Positions 10,222 to 21,518 of a stretch of DNA of 64,000 nucleotides are shown here, in pieces. The first letter of the stretch is position 1, and each line of letters starts with the position of its first letter. Under the pieces are notes generated by a model that was not told the DNA's origin, made no database searches, and saw nothing but the letters and a program-made list of their open reading frames with translations. The DNA comes from Erpobdella octoculata (Eukaryota > Annelida > Clitellata > Hirudinida > Erpobdellidae): the NCBI GenBank assembly GCA_963978895.1, contig OZ022243.1, positions 8,991,750 to 9,055,749 on the forward strand. The letters are read 5' to 3'. The position numbers and the translations under genes were made by a program.

Positions 10222-11802
10222 TTAAGACGACTGGAGGGTGGGTTCTTGCTTAAACCGTCTGCAGGTTCTTTTCATCTTGGCTCTAGGATGACCTGTTGCC
10301 CTGCAGTTGAGCACCCAGTGTTCAACAGTTGCCGGACTCCTGCAAGTTTCGCACAAACCCGTAGCATGCAAGTCCAAAATTTTTAAGTAATGGTTCAGTC
10401 GACATTTACCTAGACGGAGTCTGGTAATGGCAGCTTCCTTGCACCGGGGCGTTGTGGCGAACTTGATTTTTTGAGAGACTTTCGACTCAATAGACCAGTA
10501 GTGGCGGCTATGGGATTCCTCATCCCATCTCTTTTGCCACTCACGCATTATCTCTTTCCTGATGGCCCTCTTGAAGTCTACTAGTTCTCTCTCGATCACA
10601 AGTTCGACTTCTGCATGCTTGATCGCACTTTTAGCAAGTTGATCAGCAGCTTCGTTACCAGTGATGCCCACGTGACTGGGAACCTAGATCACCGTTACTT
10701 CTCTACCTTCACGCATAATCGAGTCGATTAACGCTAAGGTTGAAGCAACTAATGGGGATTTGTTAGCGTTAGCGCTGTTTTTAAGAGCAAGTACAGAACT
10801 GTACGAGTCCGTGAACAGCGCCAACTTGGCTGGACCGTCAGGTCTGGCCATCCACTCGATTCCTTTTTTGATCGCTGTCAGTTCGGCTGTAAAAATCGAG
10901 ACATCGTCCGTTACTCTAAGGCTGAACCGACAGCTAGATCTCGGGACAAACCCACCAACTGCGACTCTGCTTCCAATCTTGGAGGCATCGGTGTACATCC
11001 GGGTGTGATCCCGGTATGTATCCAGAAGCTCCAGCGCTCTAGGTAAGAGCGTTGGGTCTTCTTTTGCTAACCCTACAAGCCCTTCGTCAAAATGAGGAGG
11101 GTTGTATTTCCACGGTGGCATCGCAGGAGTTGACAGCTCCTTTGGTTTCATTCTTGCAACCATTTCGTTTAGTACCGACACCCGTTTGGCCATCGGTGCT
11201 TTAGAAACCTTTTGCTTTCTCCTGAAGCAGTATCGATGGAAAAATTGTTTCCATTTCCGTGTCTGCTGTTTCCCGACTGGCTCAGAAATCTCCCGCGCCG
11301 GGTGGTTTGGGATGATTTTTGTTTTGGTTGCGAAATTGGCTATCAGCATTTTGCGCCTCAGGTCTAAGGGTAGATCACCACACTCGACCTGTAGAGCGGC
11401 CAGCCATGTGGAGGTCATTGACCCGCACGCCGTTTTTAGGGCAGCGTGCTGTAACCTGTCAAGTCTACCTTTGCAGGTAGACGAGGCACTATCAAATGCT
11501 TCGCAACCGTACTCTATTACCGACCGAATCGAGCATCGGTAGTAGAGCATTAGGGTCTGCTTATTGCAGCCCCACGTTAGACTAGTTAATAGCCTCATCA
11601 CGTTCAATCGTTGTTTGCACCGTTTGACTATTAAGTCAATGTGACGACCCCAGTTCAGTTTACTGTCGAATATTACTCCGATAAACGAACTGATGTGCTC
11701 CAATCCAGGGCGTAGCCACCTATATGGATTTTCGGAGAGTTCTGACGGAACGTTTGAGAGTGCACAGACCACATCGTAAGACTCCAGAACGACGTGAAGC
11801 AA
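10222..11802 (-). pseudogene. LINE B RT thumb, RNase H and C-terminal zinc motif
   Basis: 11802-10684 contains FIGVIFDSKLNWGRHI (RT end), MLYYRCSIRSVIEYGCEAF (thumb), MYTDASKI and LFTDSYSSVLAL (RNase H motifs). A TAG near 10686 interrupts the frame where VPSHVGITGNEAAD should join; the codon position corresponds to the Trp of the WVPSH motif, so it is one G-to-A change. 10671-10222 completes RNase H and ends with CETCRSPATVEHWVLNC, a CCHC motif. Confidence 0.85.
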
Positions 11803-12276
11803 TTGATGTGGAAAGGTGGTGGCACACTGGCGGTTTTTCTCGACCTCGAGAAAGCTTTTGACCTTGTGTGGAGAGATGGATTGCTATGGAAAATGTCTAC
11901 CCTTGGCATAGGCGGACGAATGCTAAAATGGATCCAGACGTTTCTGAGCGACCGAGTAGCCAGGGTGAAAGTTGGTAACACGCTGTCTGACACTGTTCAG
12001 ATAGCAAATGGCACTCCCCAGGGCTCGGTTCTTAGTCTACTCCCGTTTCTATTAATGCTACATGACCTAACAAGCAGAGAGGTCCATGGGCTACAAACGT
12101 CTGTTTTTGCTGATGATGTTGCGGTGTGGGTTACCGGTAAAAATTCCCACGATTTGCAGCATCACCTTCAAGAACGGATGAACCAGGTTCAAAACCTCTT
12201 TGCAAAGTGGGGATTCAAGCTATCAGCAAAAAAATCTGTAGCGGTCTGTTTCAAAACCCGGATTGCTCACGGTTAA
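11757..12276 (+). pseudogene. LINE B RT catalytic core, inverted
   Basis: This frame is on the plus strand, opposite to the rest of the element. It carries HIVRLQNDV, FLDLEKAFDLVW (motif A, first catalytic Asp), NGTPQGSVLS (motif B) and FADDVAVW (motif C, catalytic Asp pair), then KWGFKLSAKKSVAVCFKTR (motif D). The same blocks in the same order would be expected on the minus strand between NREQSGF (12251) and the thumb region starting at about 11750. The simplest reading is a clean inversion of about 0.5 kb, either during target-primed insertion or later. Confidence 0.85.
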
Positions 12277-12520
12277 TCAGGTTGGATACCTCTAGGTAGT
12301 GCCTTAGGCGATTTGCTATGATTCGTTCTGCCAATTTGCACAGAGACGATGTTAAAGAAATTGGTCGGTAGGAGTTTGGATCCGACGGATCTTTCCCGGG
12401 CTTGAGTAGAGGAACGACCGTAGACTCTTTCCACATGTCTGGTACCTCCCCTTTCGCCCAAGAAAGGTTGATAAACTCCAGTAGTTTATTCAACCCACTA
12501 CTACCAATTTCCTTCAACAT
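12251..12520 (-). pseudogene. LINE B RT fingers segment
   Basis: Encodes the stretch from MLKEIGSSG through WAKGEVPDMWKESTVVPLLK and SYRPISLTSSLCK to NREQSGF. The frame then meets a stop where the inverted segment begins. It follows the 13932-12514 frame after a single-base shift. Confidence 0.85.
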
Positions 12521-13932
12521 TTATAGCAAATACCGTCTGGCCCCGGGCTTTTGCCTTTTGAGCAGTTAAGCAAAGCCTCCTCCAACTCTTTCCGTGTGAT
12601 GTCGGCATTCAAACCATGCACGTCATCATTTTCCAGCACACTAGCCTGGAGAGTATAATGGATTCTCTCTTTATCCGCGGCTTTAAGGTCTACAAACTCG
12701 GGCAACAGATTTGCGTCGGAAGCATTCCAGCTGATTGTCTGAGCAATCATATCGGCTTTGCTTTTATCGGTAAAAACGGTTTCTCTGTCATTTTTCAACG
12801 CCGGAACGCTGAATCCAGACTGAGTACCGTTAATACTTTTAACTGCCTTCCACATATCTCCCAGCTTGGAGTGTGAGTTCAGACTGGAGCAGAACCTACG
12901 CCAGTGGTTTATTTTAGCATCTCTCACTGCGGCCTGTGCCTCTTTTTTCAACCGTCTGTAGGCCTCGAGTTTATCTTGCGAATACCCACGTTGAAGGGCG
13001 TTGCACGCACGATTTCGAGCCTTTATAACCGCAGCGATTGCTTCATTCCACAACGGTACAGGTTGCAAGCCTTCTCTCCCACGCCGTTTCAGCGGGATAG
13101 ATATGGAAGCTGTCTCATGTAGCACTTCCGACATTGCCTTCCAGGCATCCTGGCACCTAGCAAATGGTGGGAGTTTTTCCAGCGCAATTTTGGTGACACG
13201 CCGGTACTCGTCCCAGTTTGCTTTTTCAAGATTCCACGACTCTCTAGTGACCCTTTCCCGATAAGCTCTACCGTCGAACTTGATAACAATCGGGAAATAA
13301 TCACTCCCAAAGGACTCCCCTAGGATCGACCACGAAGCTCTTTTGGACAAACCAGATGAACACATAGATAGATCGATGGGCGTTGTCTGTCCACGTGGAG
13401 TCATGTGGGTGCCAACTCCATGATTTAGACCAACTAAGCCATATCGATCCATCAGTTCCTCGATAAGTTGTCCCTTCTTATCGGAACGCTTTGTACCAAA
13501 TACGACCGAGTAAGCATTAAAATCTCCCAGAATGATTGAGTTTGGGTGATCGAATGATTTGTATAATGAGTCGCGTAGTGTATCGAATGTAACTGAAGGT
13601 TGACTGTTAACGTTGATGATGTTTATAAAGGCACCTTTCCTTGTTTGGATAGTTACCCTCAATGATTCTGGCGAATGACTGATGATATCGCTAACATACG
13701 AGATACCACACCGGATGAGCGTCGCTACACCCCCACCAGGCGTAGATACACGATCTAGTCGAGCGATGTTATAGCTTGGAAAATTTAATCTTACTTTGTC
13801 CGTCAGCCAAGTTTCCTGTAGGACGAGTAGGTCTGGAAGTTCGGTGGTCTCCGCGAGGTAGGCTCTGAGTTCATCCAACTTTTTTCTCAGACTTTGGCAG
13901 TTCCACTGTAGAATCAGCAGGTTGTCTCCCAT
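12514..13932 (-). pseudogene. LINE B endonuclease and start of RT
   Basis: A 472-residue open frame. ILQWNCQSLRKKLDEL and LLVLQETWL are endonuclease motifs I-II, GGGVATLIR follows, then GDFNAYSVVFG and TPIDLSM. The catalytic SDH motif reads SDYFPI and the GDFNAH motif reads GDFNAY, so two conserved histidines are tyrosines here and the nuclease is probably dead. RT begins at the end with KGKSPGPDGI, where a one-base change shifts the frame; it continues at 12520-12251 (YRPISLTSSLCKLAERII, ending NREQSGF). Related to LINE A but clearly a different family member. Confidence 0.85.
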
Positions 13933-13985
13933 TGTCGGTTTGGAAAAACTGTTGAGTGTGAACTTGAAACGACTAGTTGAACTAG

Positions 13986-15110
13986 TTAAACCTTAACTGG
14001 AAAGATCTCAGAGAGTGCATCTGAGTATCTTTCTGAGAAAACAGCGATATCGTCGACAAACGGTTCTGTAAATTCTCTGATGTTCCTCAGCAAGTTCGTC
14101 ATTCCTCGAATAAAGGTGTTACTAGCAGATTTCAGACCGAAAGACATCCGGTTGAATTCGAATAGCCCTTCATCACAAACAAACGCTGTGAGCCATTGCG
14201 AATTTTTCTTCATCGGTATTTGCCAGTAGCTGTTATTTGCGTCGAAACAACTAATCCACCTTGCTCTTCCAACTTTTTGTAAAACCTCCTGAACATCCGG
14301 CGTCGGGAAACAATCACCCATGGAATGTTTGTTCATAATCAATGGCGAGCCGCACACTGTTGGGACCACCAGGCTTCTTTAAAACGCATACTACCGGGCT
14401 TCTTATTTCACTCTTGGAGGGCGTGATTATCCCGTTGTCCAACATTTCTTGTAGCTGTCTTTTAACCTCCTCCTTCAATAGTTTTGGGATTCTATAGGCC
14501 CGCAGACGCTTCGGTTTAAAACCTTCCATTAAACGGATTTCATGTTCTGTAACGTTGCAGAACCCTGGCTCGTCGGAAAATACTTTTCGATACTGATTCA
14601 AAACATCTTGTAGTCGTTTACGTTGCTCGACAGATAAATGCTCCAGTTTAATAGGGTCAATCACGAGTCCTTCCTCATTTTCTTCTGAGTTCTTTCCTCC
14701 GAAGGTGGCGATCTGACCAAAATCCTCGTCTTTATCAAAAATTAATGAGCAACTATTTACTATGGCCTGTTCAATTCGTTCATGATACTTTTAAATTTTG
14801 TTGGCATGCCCGTGTTGACGTCTTCCTTTCAACTCTACTATGTAGGAATAAGGAGACTTCACTTGACTAATAGTTCCTGGCCCTTCCCATCGATTGAAAC
14901 ATTTCGCTGCGCCAGAATTCGGTATCAAAACCACAACTTTATCCCCAACTTGATATTTTCTATCAGTGCTCCTGAGGTTGTAATTATGAGCATACTTTTC
15001 TTGTTCGATGTGGGAATAATAATCTGAGTAAGCTTTTGCTAAATCCAAATTTTCCTTGAGGGTTCTCAAATATTCTTCTGGTTTCTTGAGTGAAAGGATT
15101 CGCTCTCCTA
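13986..15110 (-). pseudogene. Ty3/gypsy-like pol fragment, integrase end before RT (Gmr1-like)
   Basis: Reading down the minus strand, 15105-14791 encodes an integrase C-terminal region (YQVGDKVVVLIP, FNRWEGPGTISQVKSPYSYIV, HGHANKI). After one frame slip a linker (DEDFGQIATFGG) leads into 14664-14314, the start of RT (EIRLMEGFKPKRLRAYRIPK, IRSPVVCVLKKPGG, VRLAIDY). 14369-13986 continues RT with FPTPDVQEVLQKVGRARWIS, FDANNSYWQIPM and FVDDIAVFSE. Ordinary gypsy elements have RT before integrase. The reverse order is known for Gmr1-like elements. Frameshifts and truncation at both ends show it is dead. Confidence 0.8.
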
Positions 15111-15114
15111 CCCA

Positions 15115-15255
15115 ATGGAGACAACCGTGACAAGTTGGAAATGGACGAATCGTCAAAAGAGCTCGTTACGATCAACACTCCTAAAGGTCTATATCAGTAC
15201 CAGAGACTTCCCTTTGGAGTAAAAAGTGCACCAGGTATTTTCCAGGAAACAATGG
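15115..15255 (+). pseudogene. second gypsy RT fragment, opposite strand
   Basis: The plus frame reads KLEMDESSKELVTINTPKGL and then YQYQRLPFGVKSAPGIFQET. This is the RT palm of a conventional gypsy element, different from the neighbouring Gmr1-like copy and facing the other way. It is cut off on both sides, so it is a short relic at a junction between two old insertions. Confidence 0.8.
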
Positions 15256-15348
15256 TATGTCGACGGGCCGAGCCGAGACCTAAAAAATTGATCCGTGCAG
15301 TACTCTACTAATTTCATGCGAGCGAAGCCGCTACGGGCACTGCTAGAT

Positions 15349-16182
15349 TAGATCTCCTAGCCGCCGCCGGTCGCCGCCGCCGAACTTTTTACAGCCGCCG
15401 TAAATCAGCCGAAAAAAATTACGGTTAGCCGGCGGCCAGCCGAAAACGGTACGCCGAAAATCCGCTATAAGATTTCCGAACGCCAGCTTAACCTAGACCT
15501 TTTTTTACGTTTGACTCATTATAAAACTAATTTTCAATGTAAAAGTGCAAAATCAACTATTATGTATACATTGGTGTGCAATGTTTAATTTCCTGAATTT
15601 CATTCTGAAATCAATTACGTTGTCTAATTTTCATTATATTATCTTTGCTTTACTTATTATCGCTACTGACAGTCGCTTTAAAATAGGAATAAATTTAAGT
15701 ATCACAATTCTTTTCTCATGTTAATAGCTAATAATTAGATATTATAGATAATTAACATGTGGATTAGTTATGAACAGCCGCAGATCAGCCTTAAGTGCTG
15801 ATCAATTAAATCAGATTGTTTGTATACATGACAATTTTAAATTTGCAATGTAAAAAAAATTTTCATATTATTTTTTATGATGTAATTTTGTTTATCATAT
15901 GACATTTTTGATGATTTAATTAACTTTTATGACAATTGCTATTAATTTGATAATTTATATATTGGTAATAAATTTTGAACTTTATTAACTTTAGTATTTA
16001 ATTTTATATTAAATTTTAGCCTAATTTAAAATAATTATCAGCCACGAATTTGAATCATGAGCCGGATAATTTAAAATTCAAGCCGAATAATAATTTTACG
16101 CGTAAATTCGGCTAATCCGGATATCAGCCGAAATATTTGTTCAGCCAGACACAAACATAAAAAAATTCGGCTAGGAGGTCTA
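15349..16182. mobile_element. hAT-type MITE with 8-bp target duplication
   Basis: The ends are TAGATCTCCTAGCCG on the left and, reverse complemented, TAGACCTCCTAGCCG on the right (14 of 15 match). TGCTAGAT flanks both sides (15341-15348 and 16183-16190). Eight-base duplications are the hallmark of hAT elements. The interior is AT-rich with many CAGCCGAA/CGGCT motifs near both ends, as for transposase-binding subterminal repeats. There is no coding capacity. The terminal sequence TAG and the duplication fit hAT better than other superfamilies. Confidence 0.85.
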
Positions 16183-16190
16183 TGCTAGAT

Positions 16191-16764
16191 TTCTATATCT
16201 GTATAATTATGCGCATATCTGTATGTTAGAGTTGATTAAAAATAAAAATCATTCATATTATTTAATATTTTTAAGATAGTGTCTGTTTTGTGTAAGACAG
16301 CGGGGCGGGGGCCTATTAATTTATTTGTGAAACGGGCCTACAAAAACTTAATCCGGCTCTGCAAAAAAGGGTCTAAAACGGGATGTGTATGAAAATTTTG
16401 TTAATTTATTTTGTTCATTTATTGTATCGTGTCAAATTTATAGCTTTTGACATACATTTTTGATCAATATTTAGTCGTTCAAAACTGAATTTCTGTAACA
16501 GTTTTTAGAAAAATAAATTAGTGTGTTGGGTTTTTTTTAATTTTTTTAGAATTTCTAGTGTACAAACTGCTATACTAATATATACTACAATATGTGAATG
16601 TCGCTGATTCACTAAGACACAGAGTCAGACTATGTCTCAAAGCACTGTACCTTCATGACTGAGTTTTTCAGTTGAACTTTAAGAGTGTACGGATTCTGCT
16701 CAAAAAATCAAATCCACTGAGTAAACTACGTAACCAATTCCTTAAATACTGTAACGATTATTTG
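16191..16764. other. AT-rich intergenic stretch
   Basis: No gene, no clear transposon ends. A short GC-rich piece (AGCGGGGCGGGGGCC at about 16299) resembles the edge of a MITE but has no partner. Confidence 0.4.
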
Positions 16765-16990
16765 AACAAGTGAAGGAAAAAACGAGTTTTTTCAACACAA
16801 ACTTTTATTTCAAATACAATCGATTTAGAAATAGAAAGGATTTTCAAATTAATTTTTTTTCTATTTTAATTGAATCATGTATTGTCATCCAATATAAAGT
16901 TAAAGCTCTGCTGAAAGTGTCAGCTTGCTTCCTAGCTAGTCAAAAAGCTGGTTAAATTTTACTTGCAAGATTTGCGTACAGAGCAGTGAC
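16765..16990 (+). repeat. dispersed repeat family R1, copy 3
   Basis: Contains AAAAACGAGTTTTTTCAACA, GAATCATGTATTGTCATCC, CTTCCTAGCTAGTCAAAA and GATTTGCGTACAGAG in the same order as the other copies. The frame across it is a by-product. Confidence 0.75.
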
Positions 16991-17224
16991 TAATCTTGGT
17001 ATCTTTAGGGCGTCGCCAGCTTTTTAATCCAGGGGGAGCAGCAATGTAGCAAATTAAAAATAAGCAATCAATGCACCAGATTTCGGGAAAATTTTAGACA
17101 ATACCCGTGTAATCGGTTACAAAATTATTTAGAATTTCTGTGATTAATTGAATAACACAGTGATACAGTAGAATATATGTCCGGCGCCTACTAAGTAAAG
17201 TAAATTAAAGTAACATGGTTTAGA

Positions 17225-17397
17225 GTGGTTCAGAAGGCTGAAGCCTGTGTGAGAACCACTACAACAGTTAGAGGCAGTTGTTTATGGTGCGTGCCTCCCC
17301 ACACCCCCTGCGGACGCTGATGACGCGGTGAGATTCGAACCGCCGACCTTTAGGCCAACAGGCGAACGCTTTACCACATGACCACCAGCGCCTACTG
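17225..17397 (-). mobile_element. tRNA-derived SINE, copy 2
   Basis: The tRNA-like head lies at 17325-17395 on the minus strand, with GTTCGCCTGTTGGCCTAAAG and a box B of GGCGGTTCGAATC. The body includes GCATCAGCGTCC-like sequence and CCCCACACCCC on the plus strand. It shares its head with the SINE at 1890-2120. Confidence 0.7.
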
Positions 17398-17399
17398 CC

Positions 17400-18010
17400 A
17401 GGGTAATAGTTATAACGTCGATAACTTGCCGGCAAGTTTGTTTATATTTGCTTATTTACAGTGATCACGTGAGAGGGGTGACTGCCGCGCTGGACACGGT
17501 CCCAACTATAGAGTTATATAGGGACTTGCCAGTCTAGGTATATATATCCTAAGTTTATGGGCTGGCCAGTGTGAGTCAGCATTACGCACGGCATTACGGA
17601 ACGGTATAAATAAATTCAAGATATTTGGGAAATTTGCTGTCGCAATGTTTTCTGTAGTATTTACTTGAAAACAACGTAACTACGTAAGTACTATAAAAAG
17701 ACGCTATCCTTTATATATTTACCGCGTTGTCCGCACTGCGGACTCCGCAGGACCGCAGAAGCAATTAATCAGCTTCGAAATTACGACAATTTAATTTTTC
17801 AGGGGGAGCACGTGCTCCAAGTGCTCCCATGTGGAATTTCCCCCCGACAAAATTTTCCAGAAATATAAAATAATATAGCTATAAAATATAGCTATCAGAC
17901 TTAGTATATTATTATATCATGTATTTATCAGGTGAAGACTAAAGTTATATATGAATTAATAATGTTTATTTTCTACAGCATAGTGTCACCTGACGCTATG
18001 CGATGCCGGA
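17400..18010. other. non-coding stretch with short palindromes
   Basis: Contains the palindrome AACTTGCCGGCAAGTT at about 17424 and GGAGCACGTGCTCC at about 17804, the latter beside a G5/C6 motif resembling MITE ends. No complete element or gene could be supported. Confidence 0.4.
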
Positions 18011-18089
18011 CCCCTATCGAGGTCTTCAGCTACTATTAAAGTAGCTTCGGCTATGGTAGAACCTTACTAAACAAAAACAAAATGAAAAT

Positions 18090-21000
18090 TCAGTTCAATA
18101 AATTCACAAGTTTTAAATGAAAATCGTCCTTTCTGTAATATTCAATCAAAAAGGTGTCAAGCTTGTTTTTGAAAGCATTAACTGAATTGGTGCAAGTTAT
18201 TTCGTTCGGCAGTACGTTCCAAATTGCCAGGACTCTGTTGCTGAAGAAGTGTTCACGGGGTCGATAGTTTGTAATGGCTTCTCGTTTCAGACGATGATCA
18301 TTATTTGCACGAATACCACCAGCTGGTCCATCCATCCTTGCTGAAGGAAACGGTTGATTTGGGTTAACCCAATTGACTTTGTTAAACCCCTTGACAATTT
18401 TAAAATATTGTATGAGGTCTCCTCTAGTCATTCTCTCAAACAAATAAGGAAGGCCGATTGCAGCCAGTCTCTCAGAATAAGGCAATGATCGAATTTGAGG
18501 AATTAATTTGGTTGCATTGCGTTGAACAGATTCGAGTGATATTATGTCTTCTATTCTGCAAGGTTTCCACACAGAAGCACAGTATTCAAGGTGAGGTCTT
18601 ACATATGTGCTAAAGAGGATTTTCAATGTGTGAGTCGTCCAGTAAATAAACGTGCGCTTGAGTGTTGCAAGCGCCGCATAAGCTTTCGCCTTCGAGTTCT
18701 CTATTTGATTCGTCCAGCTTAGTTTGTTGTCAACGTAGATGCCCAGATCACGCTCAACCATGGTTTCGCTGAGGATGTGGGAATGTCCATCAGCATCGGT
18801 CATTGTAAACTTCTGGTGTATGTGGTGCGGATCCATCGCGTCCAAAGGAAAGTTTAAAAATTCGGTGTCCTCAATAAAGCCAGTGTTAAGAACGTTGCAC
18901 TTACGTTTTTCAAAATACATGACTTTACATTTATCTTCGTTAAAGCACATGAGCCATTCGTGAGACCATTTTGTTAGCATATCAAGGTCCCTCTGTAGCA
19001 ATGATCGGTCATTTGCGTTGCGGATGATAGCAATGAGTTTTGTGTCGTCGGCGAAAAGCTTGCAGAAATGATGAACCAGAAGTGGCATGTCGTTGATGAA
19101 AATGACAAAAAGTAGAGGCCCTAGCACAGAGCCCTGAGGCACACCGCTAAGGACTTTTTTTCAGCCTGAAGCATGCGTGCCCATAATCACTCTCTGATGT
19201 CTGTTCGAAAGGAATGCTTTTATCCAATTGTTAGTTTTGTCGTCGAATCCAAGTGCTTTAATTTTAGTGAGTAGATGTTCGTGACACACTTTGTCGAATG
19301 CCTTTGCAAAATCAAGAAGAACCATGATGACTTCGTGACGTTTGGACATTGCGTATGTTATGATATCAAGAGATTCTAAAAGATTTGTAGTGCAGGACTT
19401 GGAGAACACAAATCCATGTTGATTCGGACTGATGAGATTATTGTCTACTAGAAAATTAAGCATAGAGCTTCTGATTATCTTCTCCATCACCTTGCAGAGC
19501 ACCGAAGTTAGGGAAACAGGACGATAGTTTACAGCTGTAACTTTTGACCCTTTTTTTTTAAAAATAGGAGATATGTTGGCGAGAGACCAGGAAACTGGAA
19601 TTTCACCTTCGTCATATGACCTGTTGAAGATAAGCGAGATAGGCAGTGAAAGTGATGAAGAGCATTCAGAGAGTATGAAAGGATGAATATTGTCAATGCC
19701 CGCTGGCTTTTTCCTATCAAGTTTTCTGAGAAGATTTCCAACTGCTGTTGAATCAAACACAGAAGAGTCTATTCCCTCAAACCGTTTGTCTGAGCTTACT
19801 ACCCAAGGAATAGACTCAATGGGTTTGTCCGAGCCAAAAGCTGAAAAGAACTGATCATTAAGAATTTCTACGATTTCATTTTTGTCAGTTGTAAGTGATC
19901 CGTCAGCTCGGCTTAGCGATCTTATTCTGTCTTTATTTCTCTTATGACTATTGATGTAGTTATATAGAGGCTTTAAACTAGACTTACAACTATCAGCAAT
20001 TGACCTCTCATAGTTTATGATAGCCTTGAAGACTTGCTTTTTCACCAGACGACAAGCTTTGTTGAATTGATATTTGAGTAGTTTTTTTTTAGAGAGTGAG
20101 GCAGCTCTCCAGGCGACAAAAGCTTTGTATTTGGCTTTAATGGCAATTTCGACCCCCTTGTTGAACCACTTAGCATCAAATTTCTGAAGAAGAGTAGATT
20201 TTCGTTTTGGGATGAACTTGTTGCAGCCGAACTCGAAGTATTCCAGAAAAATATCATAACATTCGTTTGTTGTCTTTCCAGCCAGAAACAATCGCCAGTC
20301 AATGCTGCTAAAATATTTGTTGAGTTCCATATAGTTGCCTTTTTCAAATGCAGGTCTGAGAAGAACAGAACTAGGAGTGTTGGCTCCTAGGTAAAGTTCC
20401 CAGTAAAGAGAAGAGTGGAGATGCATCTTGTCAGATAGACTAATAGGTTCGTGGAGCTGAACAGCAAAGATTGAAAGAGGATCGTTGACAAAAATAAGAT
20501 CAAGTGTATTTTCGCCAAGCGTAGGTTCAGTAACGGCTTGTGTTAAGAAGTTGGTATTAATATTTTCAAGAAATTTCTTAGATGTTTCATCCGAATTTTT
20601 CAGAATTCCACCGTCGTTGTTCCAATAAATGTTAGGGTAGTTAAAATCACCAACAATCAGTAGGTTGTCGTATTTTCTTTCGTTGACTAGCTGGGTCGCA
20701 CGCATTATTGAGCGATTGATCTCATCATTTATGGATTCTGAGTAGTATTTTGACGTAGTTGGTGGCCTATAGATGCATCCGATTAGGAGTTTTACTTTTC
20801 CGATTGGTACTGTACACCATATTTGTTCACTTGTGTGTCCTATTAGAATAAAATCGTTTATTTCAGAAGCTTCGAAGTCGTTTCGTACGTAAATGGCAAC
20901 TCCCCCGTGACTGTCTTTTTTGGTTCTCGATTTGACAAAGTGGCTGTAGTTTTGAATTTCGAGCGTGAGGTCTTTGTGGAACCAGGTTTCAGAAAAACAT

Positions 21001-21518
21001 AGTAGTTCTGGATATACGAGAGCTTTCAATTTAAAATTCAGTTCATCCATTTTATTCAACAAAGAGGTAGCATTGGCATAGAAGCACCTTATAGAAAGTT
21101 CATTCGTACGAGCGTTAACTGTTTGATTTTGCTTCCCAGAGCCTGATGATGAAGTAATATGGTTGGGGTGATTTATGAAATATTTGAAAATGGTATTTTC
21201 GTTAGTGACTGATGCTGAGTTGACCAAATGAAGTGATTTGTTTGACAAGGAAGATGAGAGTATTGATGAATCCGATGTGTTGGAAGCGGCATATAAAGAA
21301 TGCAAAGCTGAGTTACTGTGATGTTGGGGTGGCAAGTCGAGACTTTGGTTGAGAGTACTTTTAGGTAGGTTTAAGAAATACTTTTCTAACTGTGCCATCG
21401 CGAATGGCCCAGTAGAATTTCTTTCCATCTTCAATCCCGAAACGCCTCCCATTTTCGTCAGACTCGTCAAGACAATCGTTTCTCGAGTTTCTTTCTTTAC
21501 GAAGGACTCTCTCTGCAT
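18090..21518 (-). pseudogene. LINE D ORF2, endonuclease and reverse transcriptase
   Basis: A single frame of about 1140 codons with one TGA at 19161-19163. Endonuclease: YANATSLLNKMDEL, LLCFSETWF, GGVAIYVR, LIGCIYRPP, LLIVGDFNYPNI, and TLDLIFVN. RT: PAGIDNIHPFIL, YRPVSLTSVLCKVMEKII, LLDFAKAFDKV (motif A), GVPQGSVLGPLLF (motif B, just after the stop), KLFADDTKLI (motif C) and thumb YVRPHLEYCASVW. The C-terminus reads GDLIQYFKIVKGF and ends in NAFKNKLDTFLIEYY. The stop lies where related RTs have Trp before the KKV(x)SGVPQGS block, so it probably arose by TGG to TGA. The start codon is uncertain because the first 150 codons overlap ORF1. Confidence 0.88.

Larger units (their letters stand above)
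10222..13932 (-). mobile_element. LINE B: ORF2-type retrotransposon with an inverted RT core
   Basis: On the minus strand it reads endonuclease and RT fingers (13932-12514), RT fingers continued (12520-12251), RT thumb plus RNase H (11802-10684), and RNase H end plus CCHC (10671-10222). The catalytic core between them (about 11757-12260) reads on the plus strand. No ORF1 is seen upstream; another retroelement begins at about 13986, so the 5' end is truncated or replaced. Confidence 0.85.
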
